From: Polytrichum commune
Taxonomy: Eukaryota; Streptophyta; Polytrichopsida; Polytrichales; Polytrichaceae
Reading direction: 5' to 3'
Assembly: GCA_950295325.1 (NCBI GenBank)
Contig: OX485804.1
Span: 14,200,001 to 14,264,000, forward strand
Length of the DNA stretch: 64,000 bases
Under the pieces are notes generated by a model, which was not told the DNA's origin, ran no database searches, and worked only from the letters and a program-made list of their open reading frames with translations. Positions within the stretch are counted from its first letter, which is position 1; the number at the start of each line of letters is the position of its first letter. A program made the position numbers and the translations under genes. Shown here piece after piece: positions 32,951 through 44,989 of the stretch.

Positions 32951-34954
32951 CGAGAAAGTGAGACTGCTTGACCGACTAACCAACAACAGGAGGGTACTAG
33001 GTGGACAAGCCGTTGTTGAGAACTCAAAGTTAGCTTTAGAAACGCATATATAATTCCACGGGAAGTTCTCCAGATTCGACCAACTGCATATGATAAGCTG
33101 TCAAAGAACACACTTTGACGTGAGACATCATATGTATCTTCACGCCCTTCTCGAAAAGCTTTCAAATCACCTCCCCGAAATTCAGTGCCACAATAGGTGA
33201 ACGTCGTGCCATAATATGTGCCTTTCACTCGATGCTGCTTCAAGGTGGCAATGTGAGTCGAGATCAATCTCGAGGTCCACCATTAGATCACTAATTAAGT
33301 AACGTGCCGTTCGATCCGCATGCATGAACCTTGGCTCCAAGAGACGGCGATTCAAACTGCGCTCCAAGCGTCCCACGGTTACAATTCCCAAGGCCACGAC
33401 TGCTTAGGAACGTTATGACACCAGGGGAGCCATGGACAGCAAGCGAGCACATAAGTTAAGGCACACATATTTGAGCCCATCCTCGAAGCCCAGGATCCAA
33501 CATCCTGTTGGAATTGTCATCTTGTTCTCAGGCTCTCGTCGCCTGTATAATTATACTATATAATCTTCTTGTTCATGAGCCTGCCTGCCTGCTCCTCGAC
33601 TGACAAGCAGGGGGGCGTAACTTCGAGCAATACTACATGGGACTGACATTCCACTCACATTGTCTGGTAGGTGGGTTGCCTCTTGGACTGCCCGCCTGAA
33701 CAAACAAGGGAAGGGGAAGGGCAGGGCAGGGCAAGGCAAGCAGCAGGGGCAGGGCCACTTTCTTCAGTCGCAACCCAGTAACCAGCAGCTTAGAGATAAA
33801 GATGAGGAGCCCAACGCCGCCTGCATGTGTCTCATAATTTAATAATATCTGGAGACCGAATGAAACCCCTTTATTTCACTGTCCAAAAACATACAACGTC
33901 ACGTTCCCTCACCCACAAGCCGCTATGTTGCGGGGCTAGGCGTTTGGTGACCACAATGTCCTTTTTTTTTTCTTTTTCTTTTTTTGGTTGGGTACGTTTT
34001 CCTTCCGAAACGAACAATATTCAAGTTCGAGTATTGTTCATTATGTGCCTATGGAGTGACAGCTGGGAAGCTTCTGAGCTTGCCTTATTGAAGATGGAAA
34101 TTTTAGTGTATTTATGAGCCTGTGAGAGTCATTAGCGGGGGCGACCTTTTGGGTAGATATGCGGCACTAACTGACCATGATTTAAATCTAGAAGTCTCCC
34201 GTTATTCCTACCTGGAGTTAGCTATCATCCTCACAATGAGCAATCTCACTATGCAATCCTTTTCTAGAAAGGAGGCAACACAATGAAGGTTGAGTGGTGT
34301 TATGAAACCCACCGGGATTCAAAGTAAACAGAGGACAACGCTCTGGAGTGCGCATGCACATGGGGGAAGCACACCACCCCAAGAAAGGTATGCATGACGT
34401 TGGAGCATGGTCAACTAAACCAACAACACAAAGACTTGACATTCCAAAAGATATTGGAGTTGGACCGGCAATACATGATGTTGTTGCCTCCCCACAACAT
34501 GTCGAAGCTCACAATGACTTCTTCTTCTTCGTAGTTGGTGGCCTCGCTCCTCCGCACCCTCAAGGGCTTGCGCCCAAGCAATCACACTAGCATAATACTC
34601 CAAGATGGGCCTTACCAAATAGTCCAGTTCGCTTTCCCTTCATCCCATGAGGCGGAGGAATTATGTGGCATGTGAACCTAAAACGGACACAGATCATAGA
34701 TTCACTGCAATCTAGGAGCTTCATACATCGAAATTTGTCCACCAAAGGATTGGATTTCACCGTCCTTTTTTTCCATGCGCACTTTCATTGGCGCACCATG
34801 CTGCAAGTGTGGGTTTGTTGTGGTTGGAACCCACAAATCACAACAACACGTACACTACCGCCCCTTGGCTTGACCAGGATGATGCCCTCTACCTGTATGA
34901 ATGTAGAGTCAGGATACTCATACGAGCTCCGACAACTACGAGGAGAGCGGCTAC
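32951..34954. other. Intergenic, several unassigned open frames
   Basis: Frames at 32,935-33,397 (minus) and 34,218-34,618 (both strands) have mixed composition but no recognisable domain. GGGCAGGGCA-type repeats occur at 33,708-33,755 and a T-rich tract at 33,962-33,988. I cannot support a gene. Confidence 0.35.
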
Positions 34955-35190
34955 CAATCCATGGGGAGAACCGACGCTAGTTACAGACGACCCGGTTGAG
35001 TCGGAGAGAGAACCGGTTGAAGTCCAAGTCTTCAGGAAAAGCACCGATTGTTCGTGAAGAAGAATCTAGAGAAGAATATACCCAAAATCAGTAAAGAGAA
35101 ACTGAAAGGTGTCGACATGTAAGCAGTTGGACTTGGAACACACAAGGATCTCAACCGATTACATATGCCAAAGAATCTCCCCCGACACTG
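34955..35190 (+). mobile_element. hAT-type MITE, GGGGAGA family, copy 4
   Basis: The head is 'caatccatggggagaaccga', the middle 'gtcgacatgtaagcagttgg', the tail 'aatctcccccgacactg'. The flanks GCGGCTAC (34,947-34,954) and GTGGCTAT (35,191-35,198) agree at six of eight positions. Length 236 bp. Confidence 0.65.
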
Positions 35191-35277
35191 GTGGCTATGG
35201 GCACGATGTGGATTCGCTGCTAGCTAATCAGCTCGCACTAATCCCATATTTCATAGCACCCTACGAGAAGATGTACA

Positions 35278-35476
35278 GAGAGAGAGGGGGGGGGGGAAAC
35301 AATGTCCATTTAAGACCCGCTTACCCTGATCAGAGAGAGAGAGAGGGGAAACAATGTCCATTTAAGACCCGCTTACCCTGATCAGCGAGCGAGCAAGAGA
35401 GAGGGGGAGGGGAAACAGTGTCCATTTAAGGCCCGCTTACCCTGATCAGCGCTCGTGCTGCTGCTGCTGCTGCTGC
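35278..35476 (+). repeat. 52/64-bp tandem repeat and (CTG)7
   Basis: Three copies of a unit with a GA-rich head and 'aaacaatgtccatttaagac' start their common part at 35,297, 35,349 and 35,413. Seven CTG triplets follow at 35,456-35,476. Length differences come from the GA-rich head. Confidence 0.85.
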
Positions 35477-38010
35477 CAGATACTAAATTCATACATTTAA
35501 TCCGTGATCGCTGCTGATCAAACCTGCCAAAAATGGTTTCCCTGCCTGCTCCCCACTTAACGCCACTGGGTCACTTGGCCCAGTGTTGAAAAAGCTGAGG
35601 ACACCGGCTTCTAAGTTATAACTTATATGGCCAGGGGAGCATGAAGAGCAAAAACAAAACTGGCAACCCCCCCCCCCCCCCCCAAACTACTTACACAAGT
35701 TGACGTAATAAGGTTCCCACATTCCTCCTCCCACCACGAAGTTAATCAATCCTGATTCATGTGGCCGGAGGTGAAATTAAACCCCCGTGTCAGGAGACCC
35801 ATTACAGCTTGTGGTCTTCAATGTTACAATATTAAGTTTGGCTTACCTATCCAACCTCATTAACTGTACCCTTAGTGTACTCTGTTGTGTTGTCGCGGGA
35901 GCCTTTATTCAGCACCGGTGTGCCTGACCCTAGCTTATTACTAAGGTAAACCGGGTACACCATGGCCGCTAAGTTTGATATGGTTTTTGGGGGCGGTAAT
36001 TAAGAACCTCCGCTTACTACCGTATGTCAACCTCTAAAATCACGTGGAACAATCGGGTGTCAAAGTTGGGTCACGGCCCTAGGGAGATCACAAGCTATAT
36101 GTGTTTGTAAACCACGTGTGGTTGGGGGTTAGTTAGTTAGTTATAGATGGGCTATTTGTCTAAATGAATTGAATAATTGGCACCCTGTTAGTAAATAAGA
36201 TGGTCCTTTGAGGTATTTTTCAAGGTAAATCTAATTTATACCATAAATTTATTGTATAGACTCTGGTTTGTATGTAAACTATATCATTTATGAAAATATC
36301 AAAATTTTGACATAAATTGACGCTGATCCGTAATAAAATGGCAACGATGCATTAACAATACATGCAAATGAAATTGACCTATGGAGAACTCCCCTATCAG
36401 AAAGTGTTGTCTGATTGGCATCCATGTCATTTTTTATCCAAGCTTGAAGTTCTCCACCGGAGAAGTCCTGGACATAGTGTAAACCCTAGCTGGTGAAGAA
36501 CCTATTTCATAGTCACTCATATAGTTCACCCTCTATAATGTTTGTTAACACTTGGGAGCAAGGTAACTTGTAACACTTGTGTGGTGTTAACACTTTAACA
36601 CTTATCGGGGGTAGCATAGACAATAAAGGATGAAACTATATAAGATATGGAGAAGATATGAATGTCATCATACATCTAACCATAATGGAAGAATGAATCT
36701 ATAATATTTTAATGCCAAGATCTTATTGCCTTCTGAAGTGTTCGAATGCTTTGGATGAGAGATGTAACATCAATAAGTCTTTGTTCCAAAAATTATTACA
36801 AGGTTACTAATGCACTTTCAACCTCCTTGAATCCTACTCTATCTACCACCACATCACCAATTTGCCCTACTCTATCAATTTCATCCAAATTATAAAATTT
36901 CATAGCCTCACTTTCATCCATATTGACCCTTATTGATGTGAATTCATTGAAGAGGGGAGACATTTTTTTATTATAAATTCTCTTAACAGTCAACACTTAC
37001 TAGTGTATTCTTTGGAGTTTTTTGGAGGAGCGCACAATTTTCCTTAACACATACTATGCATTTTTAACACTTATCAAAGTAACACATATCGAGGGTGCAC
37101 TATATTGCTCCCTTCCCCTAAATTTTTGGACCAGTGCAATTTTCACTGTAGTTTAAAGCGGCCCTTAGTTGATCATGTTTCTTTGAGTTTTTACTTTTGA
37201 GAGGATGCAATGGTTCCACCGAGTGCGTTCAAGAGAGTTGCCAAGCTCTCTTCCCTTGGTCCTCGATGGTCTTGTGTTTTTGTTTTGTCTTTGGCGATGA
37301 GGCAAAGTTTGGTTCATTTTGTCTCAAAAAGAAGAAGAAAAATAAGCGGTTACACCAAGTTAAGTTAGTTCACGATCTTGGAATACGTATTACATCGTTG
37401 GAAAGCCAACATGTTATTTCTAAAGTGGACGAGCCTATTACATTGACATTGTCTATGGTGAAAATTGTGGGTATTATTTTGATAATGTGACTTAGCCTTT
37501 GTTGCACTACTATATTGTGGCCCATAATATACACCATCATGCATTACAATTAGGTGAAACCTGTTATATTTGAATGGTTTCACTTTGCTGGAAATTTATC
37601 AAATACATAATATTTTCCATTCAATAGAAATATTGTAGCCTACAACATAGACCTCCGATATTATATGCTATGCGTTGGAATACAACGTGCACCTACAATT
37701 ATATCCCCAATGGTTTTAGGTCAAGGTTTCCTAGTTTATAGTGCGATCGGCAATATTTGATATATAAACAAAAGTGCTTCTAAGAGATTTGGTCGCAAAC
37801 CATGTGCAATAATTCAAGAATTAACCAATTATTAAGTCTCGTACAAAGCGAATTGCCCAATGATACGAAGTCAAGGTGATTCAACCTCGATTTGTGACCA
37901 CTTTTCAAAAACATACATGTGATCTTCTTGAGTGATCATGTGGGAGTGCCTAAAGTGGTTAGTGCTCATCGTAGGTATTGAGCCTTGACGATCGCATGTC
38001 GTAGTAATCC
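35477..38010. other. Intergenic, no supported gene
   Basis: A poly-C tract lies at 35,669-35,683. At 37,152-37,165 the phrase 'aaagcggcccttag' equals the right end of the PIF/Harbinger-like MITE at 38,014-38,526, but I found no matching left end, so this is a possible solo terminus. Open frames at 36,796-36,996 and 37,197-37,583 have no known domain. Confidence 0.4.
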
Positions 38011-38013
38011 TTA

Positions 38014-38526
38014 GGGCCACTTTACACCTAGAGGCCGGGCCAATTCCCCTTGAGGCTGATTGCATGAAATTTGAGCCCCTTTTGGATTGGAGGCCGGCCT
38101 CAACTACACATTACAATAAGATTAATTTATGATGGGGGCCAAATTTCCCATATGTAAAGGGTTTAGGGCCAAGAAGCCAGGCCAATTCAACAAATCTAGC
38201 ATAATCCAACGGATCTAGCATAAAGCCGCTTAGATTTTCACAAAATCCAACGGATCTGGTTTGTTGGAAAAAGTCAAATTTTTAATTAATTAATATTTTA
38301 AGAATTGAAATCTGACATTGGCCCTCCATTTTGGGTGCACCCAATTCAACGAGCTCAGGCCATGTCAGAACATGGCATTTTTATTAAGAAATTCATATCA
38401 CAAAATCGATCCGGCCTTTAGGTGTAAAGAGGTTGAGACTGATGTCAACCTTTTGGCCAATCACAAGTGAAGGTTTCCAGCCTCTTACACAACGAATTGA
38501 CCCAGCCTCTAGGTGTAAAGCGGCCC
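38014..38526. mobile_element. PIF/Harbinger-like MITE, 513 bp, TTA duplication
   Basis: The left end GGGCCACTTTACACCTAGAG pairs with the right end CTCTAGGTGTAAAGCGGCCC. TTA lies on each side (38,011-38,013 and 38,527-38,529). Three-base TTA duplications with GGGCC ends are characteristic of PIF/Harbinger (Tourist-type) elements. The interior repeats the phrase 'ccaacggatct' and has no coding frame. Confidence 0.75.
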
Positions 38527-38935
38527 TTAGATAACATCATCAGTACTTGATATAGAAGACTATCAAACCGTATGGAACACAAAAGTAGATGTTTGAGGAA
38601 GAGATGTCTACCTTTGTGTAGTGATGGCTAAGTGATTGGTCGATCTGCGTACGTCACCTACAAGGGGTTTCAAAATGTCCAAGATATATATGGGGATATT
38701 ACAAACTTCTGTCTACAGGCAAACTTCATACATCATGTAAAAGTAATGAACAAATCTCAGATAAAATCACAACAAAACTTCCAATCGATTTCATGATAAT
38801 ATATATACCTGTATATGCTTTGTCTCAGTGCTGTCTTTTGTGGAACTACTCCTTGAAGCAAGTCGATACATAAAATCAACACATTTATTATACGATAAGT
38901 ACATCTCACACACACACAACTAGGTGATTGCAATG

Positions 38936-39136
38936 CAATGAATGGGGAGAGCCGACAGCTAGTGACAGATGAACCGGTTGGGTTTTGGAACAAATAACTG
39001 CTCCAAATTCAAGGCTTCAGGGGACTTACTGATCAACATCATAAAAGAAAACCCGAAAGATGTCAACGTGCAACCGGTAACATTGGAGACAATAGGGTTT
39101 TGATCGATTATGCCCAAAAATTCTTCCTGGACACTG
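38936..39136 (+). mobile_element. hAT-type MITE, GGGGAGA family, copy 5
   Basis: The 201-bp member runs from CAATGAATGGGGAGAGCCGA to 'ttcttcctggacactg'. The 8-bp flanks TTGCAATG (38,928-38,935) and TTACAATG (39,137-39,144) differ at one base. The ends pair as CARTG...GGGGAGA. Confidence 0.75.
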
Positions 39137-39144
39137 TTACAATG

Positions 39145-41520
39145 TCTGTGATAATTACATACACAATGCACTATCCATCTGAAACTTAGGATGCGTTCAG
39201 CTCTCTTCACAATTTGAGGAGGATCTTGCGAGTCCTCGCCCTTTAGAAATCACATGTCAAACATCCATAACCGCACAATATGTTTTAAGGCTCGTGAGTT
39301 CAGTTCTTATGAATCATTGACGAAGGCATTACAATTGACTTCATGTACTATAGGTTTGTGGCCGATTCATCTCAAATGACTTGGACTAGACTGATTTGAT
39401 GTATTTAGCTCGTAAAGGCTGAAGCGGAACCTTCCCAAAATTGTCTAAATAATGTAGTCCAATTTAACAATTTTTGGAAGAAAACCGTCACATTTTCTAG
39501 TTAGGTTGACTCGTATAGATGGAGTCTTTGTAGAGTTACGATTGTTCACATAAGTTTTTAGTCGTCCACGTGTCCAAAGCCAAAAGATTATAACATACTA
39601 AACATGTACATTCATATGGTTTGGCAATGGTGGCTACGTGGACAAAAATATCCACCTCGATGGTCTTTTATAGTTCAAAACCAATTTTGTTGTAAAATCA
39701 ACTTCAAAAAGTACCTTACAAGATGCATATTATATCAAGGTCGTCTGATGCATGAAGGAGAGGTATGTTCGTATGCAACAATACTCTCTCTCTCTCTCTT
39801 TCTCGGGCCTCTAATCTATAATTTCGTGTTTGCCCAAACTTCGCTTCTGTAAGACATTATTAAGCAGTGTGCATTTGTCCATGTGGACCCCGAGAATAAA
39901 ACCATGAGATGTGTTATAAAATCGTAATCTCTCTTCAACATGGACACGCCACTTAATTAATACTTGGGATGTCATAAGCGTTTCCCCATGAGCTGCTCAT
40001 AAAGGCAAGCAATCACTTGCCGGGCCATCAACTCAGGGAAAGGATGCACTAGTAAGTACAATACAGGTACCAAGGAAGGTATGTATTTCTACTCTATATT
40101 ATGGCTCCTTTCTGAGAGGCATTATGCTTTGGAGCACTTGAATCTAAAGGAATTAAACCACGGGGATCATATGTTCAATTAGGCTTAATATGCTTAATTA
40201 AATTCAATCACATTTAATGATAGATAAGAAGAGTCCAATTTCTAGTTGATCTAGCGAGCTTCATAATGATAGATAAACCATGAAAGGGTTGGGGCTAGAG
40301 CTCATGCAAATTGCATGGGCCCCGCTTTGTCACTCTATGATCCAAACTTCTATATTTACAAACTTCTAGGGGGAGGGGTGTTAAGGCCCGGGCTGCAATC
40401 CAACACCCTTGGGCAGCCCCGCAAAAAAAAAACTCGGTTTTTTTTTGTTTTTAATCTCAACCAAAAATTGTTCCCTACCCCGCCTGACTTCAAAAAATAA
40501 AATTGCCCTTGCATTATTGAAGGCTTCTTGTCCACAAACCTCATATTGAGTACACTTTACCTTCAAAGTCAAAAATCCAATATTATATATGTTCACTTCC
40601 CCCTAGTAATAAGCAATTGACTGGGTTAATTTTTAAGAAGAGTCCAATTTCTAGTTGATCTAGCGAGCAGTTATGCGGTACTCTCAAAACTGTAGCCCCA
40701 CGGATCGGAGTTCAATCCGCCTACTCAATGCCCCAAACTCGCGCCCGATTCATATCCGAAACTCAACGATTTTTTAGGGTTAAAATCGGACCAAGGCCTC
40801 GCCCATCACGATAACGCAACATGCTCGAGTCGTATGAACACATTCGTCCACACAATTGGATTGTGGATTTAGAAGGGACATTCGAAACATTTCGAGACTC
40901 GATCGCTAGAGAGTACCTCGTTCGCTCCGCACGTAGCATTGAAGCGGCCCATGGCCACTTCAACATTGAGGGCCCTCAATGCCGAGGGCGATGGTCCGGT
41001 GGTCTCCCGGTGGTATGGCCTGAGGTTTGGAACGTGACCGATGACGCGTTCCATGCCCAAACGCGCTTGTGAACTGGTGACCTCGCCTCTTCCCAAGGGC
41101 CTAACTTGGACATCAGTTTAAATGTATTTTGGAAACCCTTGTATAATCGCCCCACGTTCCTTGGTGGAATGTCCATTTAGCTCCCCCCTCGCCTCCCTTT
41201 GATGGACCATTATGGGAGAGGGAAAAAAAGCCCAACACAACAACAAAACAACTCATGGAAACGGGGATTCAAAACGCCAACATGCATACAAAGGCAGCGG
41301 ATCCCGAGAAACAGCGAACGAGACAAGGGCCTAAAATGCACCAGTGGGTTGGGAGCGCTTTGGTCGGGTGGGGGGTGGGGTTCTCAGCCACTGCTTGGTC
41401 AAACTTACAGAATCGCCGTCTTCTTCCATACAGGGGCACAGACGAGTTCCTGCACTAGAATCGGCCCATGACTTGGGCTTTAATACACTGTGCCTTAACC
41501 CCTTGTCTCTTGCTACATAC
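39145..41520. other. Intergenic, with an exact 34-bp direct repeat
   Basis: A 34-base sequence beginning 'aagaagagtccaatttctag' occurs at 40,226-40,259 and again at 40,635-40,668. A CT tract lies at 39,783-39,802. Open frames at 40,315-41,176 overlap on both strands and have no domain. No gene is supported. Confidence 0.5.
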
Positions 41521-41529
41521 TAGTCTCCC

Positions 41530-42260
41530 TCCCTCCCTCCTCACAACAGAAGAGTGGGGCCGAAATTGAGCGAACCGGGGCAGCAGGGCAGGGCAGGGCA
41601 GCAGGGCAGTTGGGCGGGGGGCAGGGGGCAGGCAGACAGACCGACCAGGCAGTGCGCAGGCTGCCAATCAGAGGCCAGAGAAGGGGGGCAGCGGGCGGGC
41701 GGGGGGCGACTGCCCGCTCCCCCCCTGTGGCTGCCCGGCCATTGCCGGATTCCTGCTGCATGCCGCCCCTCCCACCCCCTCCAGCGCCTCGCCAATAATA
41801 AGAAGAGGCCGGCACCTCCACTTCCCTCCCACAACTCCACCACCCCACTTCCCTCTTCCTCTCTCTCTCTCTCCCTCCCCCTCTCACTCTTTCTTCTCGC
41901 CCTCCCGCCTTCGCTCGCTCGCTCGCTTACCTTCGTCTCCGTCTCCATCTCCCGCCATCTCTTCTGCTCGCGTCTCTCCACCTGCAAACAATTTGGCTGA
42001 ACTTACCCACATTCTCCATCCTCAGCCTCAGCCGCACCTCGCCCCAAGCCCCAGTCCTGCCTTGCGTTACTTATTTACCTCTCGATCCGGACCTTCAACT
42101 TGATACGCTGCAGCGGCAGGGCTCGATCAGCAAGCCGGCCAGCCTCGATACTTGGGAGGTTGGGAGTGTTATCACGTACCCGATAGTTCATAGCTTCTTG
42201 CCCGACTTACCACACGCAGACACTCCCATTATATTATACACAGAGTTCAGGCTTTTCTAG
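41530..42260 (+). promoter_or_regulatory. GC- and CT-rich upstream region of expansin 1
   Basis: A sharp rise in GC content begins near 41,530. GGCAGG repeats (41,578-41,640) are followed by a pyrimidine-rich tract (41,812-41,950) of CTCTCT and CCCTCC blocks, as is common around plant core promoters. A TATA-like TATATTATA lies at 42,230-42,238, so transcription could start near 42,265 and leave a 5' leader of about 200 bases. Which of the CT tract and the TATA box sets the start is not known. Long open frames on both strands here follow from the base composition. Confidence 0.5.
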
Positions 42261-42470
42261 CGGGCTTCAGTTTGGCTGCTGTGGGTGCAGGCATTGGGTG
42301 GCAGGGAGGTCAGAGGTTCCAGGTTTCAGTTTTGGGGGGTGTGAGTGGAGAGGGAGGGTGTGTGGATAATTTGCTTCGGAGCTGGTGAGAGAAGAGAGTG
42401 GTGCCGTGATTGTGGGGGGAGGGAGCTTGACATCTGAGGCTTCCAGCGTTTGGCACTAGCTGCAGCGGCA

Positions 42471-44260
42471 ATGGCGGTTCAGGTGCTACACCCCACCGGC
42501 CTGCTGCGGCTAGTGGCGTTCGTCGTGCTGTTGCGGATGGCTGTGGCCCATCGGTGGCATCATAACAATCATGGCGGAGCCGGAGCGGGTTCGGGCGCGG
42601 GCGCTGGCGCGTCCACTGGGGCGGCACCGGCACGGTCGAGTTTCTCAGGAGGAAGCTGGAGCCAAGCGCATGCTACTTACTATGGCGGGGCTGATGCTTC
42701 AGGAACTCAAGGTGTGTACTGAAGGGCCATTACTACTCCTCTTATAGCTGCTCTATCTGCGCGGTGCTTGGATTCCAAAGGCTATTTGCTTACATGTTTA
42801 AGAGCCTAGGAGTGTGAGTGTAGGGGACGTGTCCATGTGTTACGATGTTCTGGAGACATTGGGCTTGCCTCTGGGTCGACTCAAGAACATGGCAGTAGCC
42901 ATATGTGCCGGTGTTTGGAAAGTCGTTCTCATTCTTTGCAAGCTCGTAGTCCATGTCCAGTGATGGTAAACCGCACTTTTAAAAACCGGGGAGCCCACAG
43001 TTGTACATGCCGCGAGAACCTGTCAATGGTTTGAATATGCTAAGTCATTGTAACACCTGGTGACTTTTTTACGCAAAGTCCAAGCGGCACATTGTAAGCG
43101 CTTGGTAGGAGTCGCCACATGTGCCTGCACTTCTGGTGTGGGGTCTAGGTAACATAGAACACATTGCATTGCTGTTTCTTGTTGACATGCAAGTAGTTAC
43201 GCATTGCAGCTTTCTTGCTATGCAGCTATAGGAGCCATCCTCGTGGAGACGGTGTTGAGGAGGCCAATGGCAAGGAAAACTAACGGTTCTTGTTATGCTT
43301 TCTGCAGGTGGTGCTTGCGGGTTCGGAAATCTCTACAGCACAGGCTACGGAACCGACACGGCTGCTCTGAGCTCCACCCTCTTCAACTCGGGGCTCAGCT
43401 GCGGAGCCTGCTACGAGCTCACCTGCGACATGTCTGGCTCGCAGTACTGCCACCCGGGAGCCTCGGTGGTGGTGACGGCAACCAACTTCTGTCCCCATGG
43501 CTCCAACGGAGGATGGTGCAACCCCCCGAGACAACATTTCGATCTTGCGCAGCCTGTCTTCACGAAGCTGGCACAGGAGGTCGGCGGTGTCATTCCCATT
43601 AACTACAGAAGGTGGGTCTCATCACCATGCATTTCCTTAACCTCAACATTGATGTTGCATGCCCCTAACCCTTGTTACCTTCTTTATGTCTGTCTAAAAA
43701 GTGTTCTGTTCTTTGGCAATATTACTACATCCATTCTTGCCATGTCAATAACAATAGGAGTGTGCGAATTGTTAGCATGTCTCGTGACTTCTTGCAGCAG
43801 TTTCTTCACACCTTAACCCTCACCTGTAACAAAACTTTGCATCTTTTGTCTGGTGTCTTTCGAGGATGATGTTGCCGTGACTTTTGGGCTGATGATGCTG
43901 CGGTTTTCGTGACAACGAGACTGATGTGTGATTTTTTTTCTTGGGAACAGAGTGTCTTGTGTGAAGTCGGGAGGCATGCGGTTCACCATCAACGGAAACC
44001 CTTACTTTCTCCTGGTTCTCGTGACCAATGTGGGAGGGGCCGGTGATGTACAGCAGTTGTACGTGAAGGGTGCCACCACGGACTGGCAGCCCATGACTCG
44101 CAACTGGGGTCAGATGTGGCAGTTCACAGGCAACAGCCGGATGCACGGCCAAGCCCTCTCGTTCAAGACCATCACCAGCGACGGCTCTGTTGCCATCTCG
44201 GTCGACGCTGCCCCTCCCAGCTGGGGTTTCGGCCAAACCTTTGAAGGCACCAACTTCTAA
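42471..44260 (+). CDS. EXPA: Alpha-expansin 1
   Basis: The spliced CDS is 42,471-42,711, 43,308-43,611 and 43,951-44,260 (855 bases, 284 residues plus stop). Both introns have GT...AG ends, in phases 1 and 2, at the positions usual for plant EXPA genes. Residues 1-26 form a signal peptide (hydrophobic LVAFVVLL, then AVA). Residues 27-60 are an unusual His-, Gly- and Ala-rich linker. The GH45-like domain follows with [13 protein letters not shown], eight conserved-type cysteines (including LSCGAC, NFC, GGWC), and the HFD motif at 157-159. The C-terminal group-1 grass-pollen-allergen-like binding domain has the [11 protein letters not shown] tryptophans and ends [10 protein letters not shown]. 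Expansins loosen growing cell walls without hydrolysis in the apoplast (family knowledge). The ATG at 42,471 is preferred: good context, and the only in-frame ATG upstream of the signal peptide. Expansin 2 lies 7.7 kb downstream. Confidence 0.95.
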
Positions 44261-44989
44261 GCCCCACCAACCCTTTCAAGGTTGGTTGGTTGGTTGGTTG
44301 GAGGCCTTTCCATTCGTTCTTCCTCCTATCCCGCACAGCTGAGGCGCGCAATACGTACGCCGCCCGCTTCGATCGGAGAAGACGAAGAAACATGAAGACA
44401 GACACTACATGATGATGATGATTATCAGAGGAGGTTAAGTTGGCATCTCTCAATGCAAGTGTTGATGCATGAAAAGAAAGCAAGCATGCTTGCACATACA
44501 CAGTATATTGAGCGGTGTCAACCACGACGAATGACGAATCTTGACTTGACTCGACTCGGCCCACGTTGAGCCGGGTGAGTGCGTGGGGTGCAGGAAGCAG
44601 AAGCAAGTGATCATGTGAAGGTTGCTGAGGTGTGTGGCCTGTCTGCATTCAGACACGCCGCCGGTACCCGCTCCCTTCCGATTTGTATTACTACCGGCGT
44701 CATCACCCGATGATCTTCCTCATCACAGGCCCTTTCTTTAGTGTCATGTATTTTTTTTTTGCTGCTGCTGCTGCAAGGACTTTTTTGACGGGAGGATAAT
44801 GATTTTTAGTTTCATGATGAGAGTGCCGAGGTGGTTTCAGACACATTGAGCTACAATGACCACCCGCGCTGTGAACAATATATTGCAGATGTTAGTAGTA
44901 ATCTATACAAGTTATATATGTGCAGGGTGGGTTGTAATCCATCGCACTAATTACCAGCTTGCTATGTACTCTTTTACGAAATTTTTTCT
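44261..44989 (+). promoter_or_regulatory. 3' region of expansin 1
   Basis: The probable 3' UTR has GGTT repeats just after the stop (44,280-44,301), a GATGAT tract, and two blocks shared with expansin 2: CATCTCTCAATGCA at 44,444-44,457 and GGTTGCTGAGGTGTG at 44,620-44,634. No AATAAA lies close to the stop, so the cleavage site is not located. A T run occurs at 44,750-44,760. Minus-strand open frames here are shadows. Confidence 0.4.

Noticed and set aside
34415-34618. Minus-strand frame beginning MVRPILEYYASVIAW, reminiscent of a LINE reverse transcriptase motif
   Set aside because: Only the first few residues resemble the motif; what follows does not, and no reverse transcriptase blocks are nearby.
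40660-40720. Possible tRNA-like head (B-box-like 'gagttcaatccgcc')
   Set aside because: A cloverleaf cannot be drawn convincingly, and a second copy and target duplications are missing.
41513-42000. 148-codon open frames on both strands upstream of expansin 1
   Set aside because: Base composition (GGCAGG and CT repeats) removes stops in all frames; peptides are low-complexity Pro/Gly/Ser or Arg/Glu. Treated as promoter and leader DNA.
42450-42470. Earlier in-frame start for expansin 1 at 42,450
   Set aside because: The codon there is TTG. The ATG at 42,471 has good context and begins a proper signal peptide.
43204-43602. 132-codon frame overlapping expansin 1 exon 2
   Set aside because: It is a shifted reading of the exon; the EXPA frame has the conserved motifs and splice sites.
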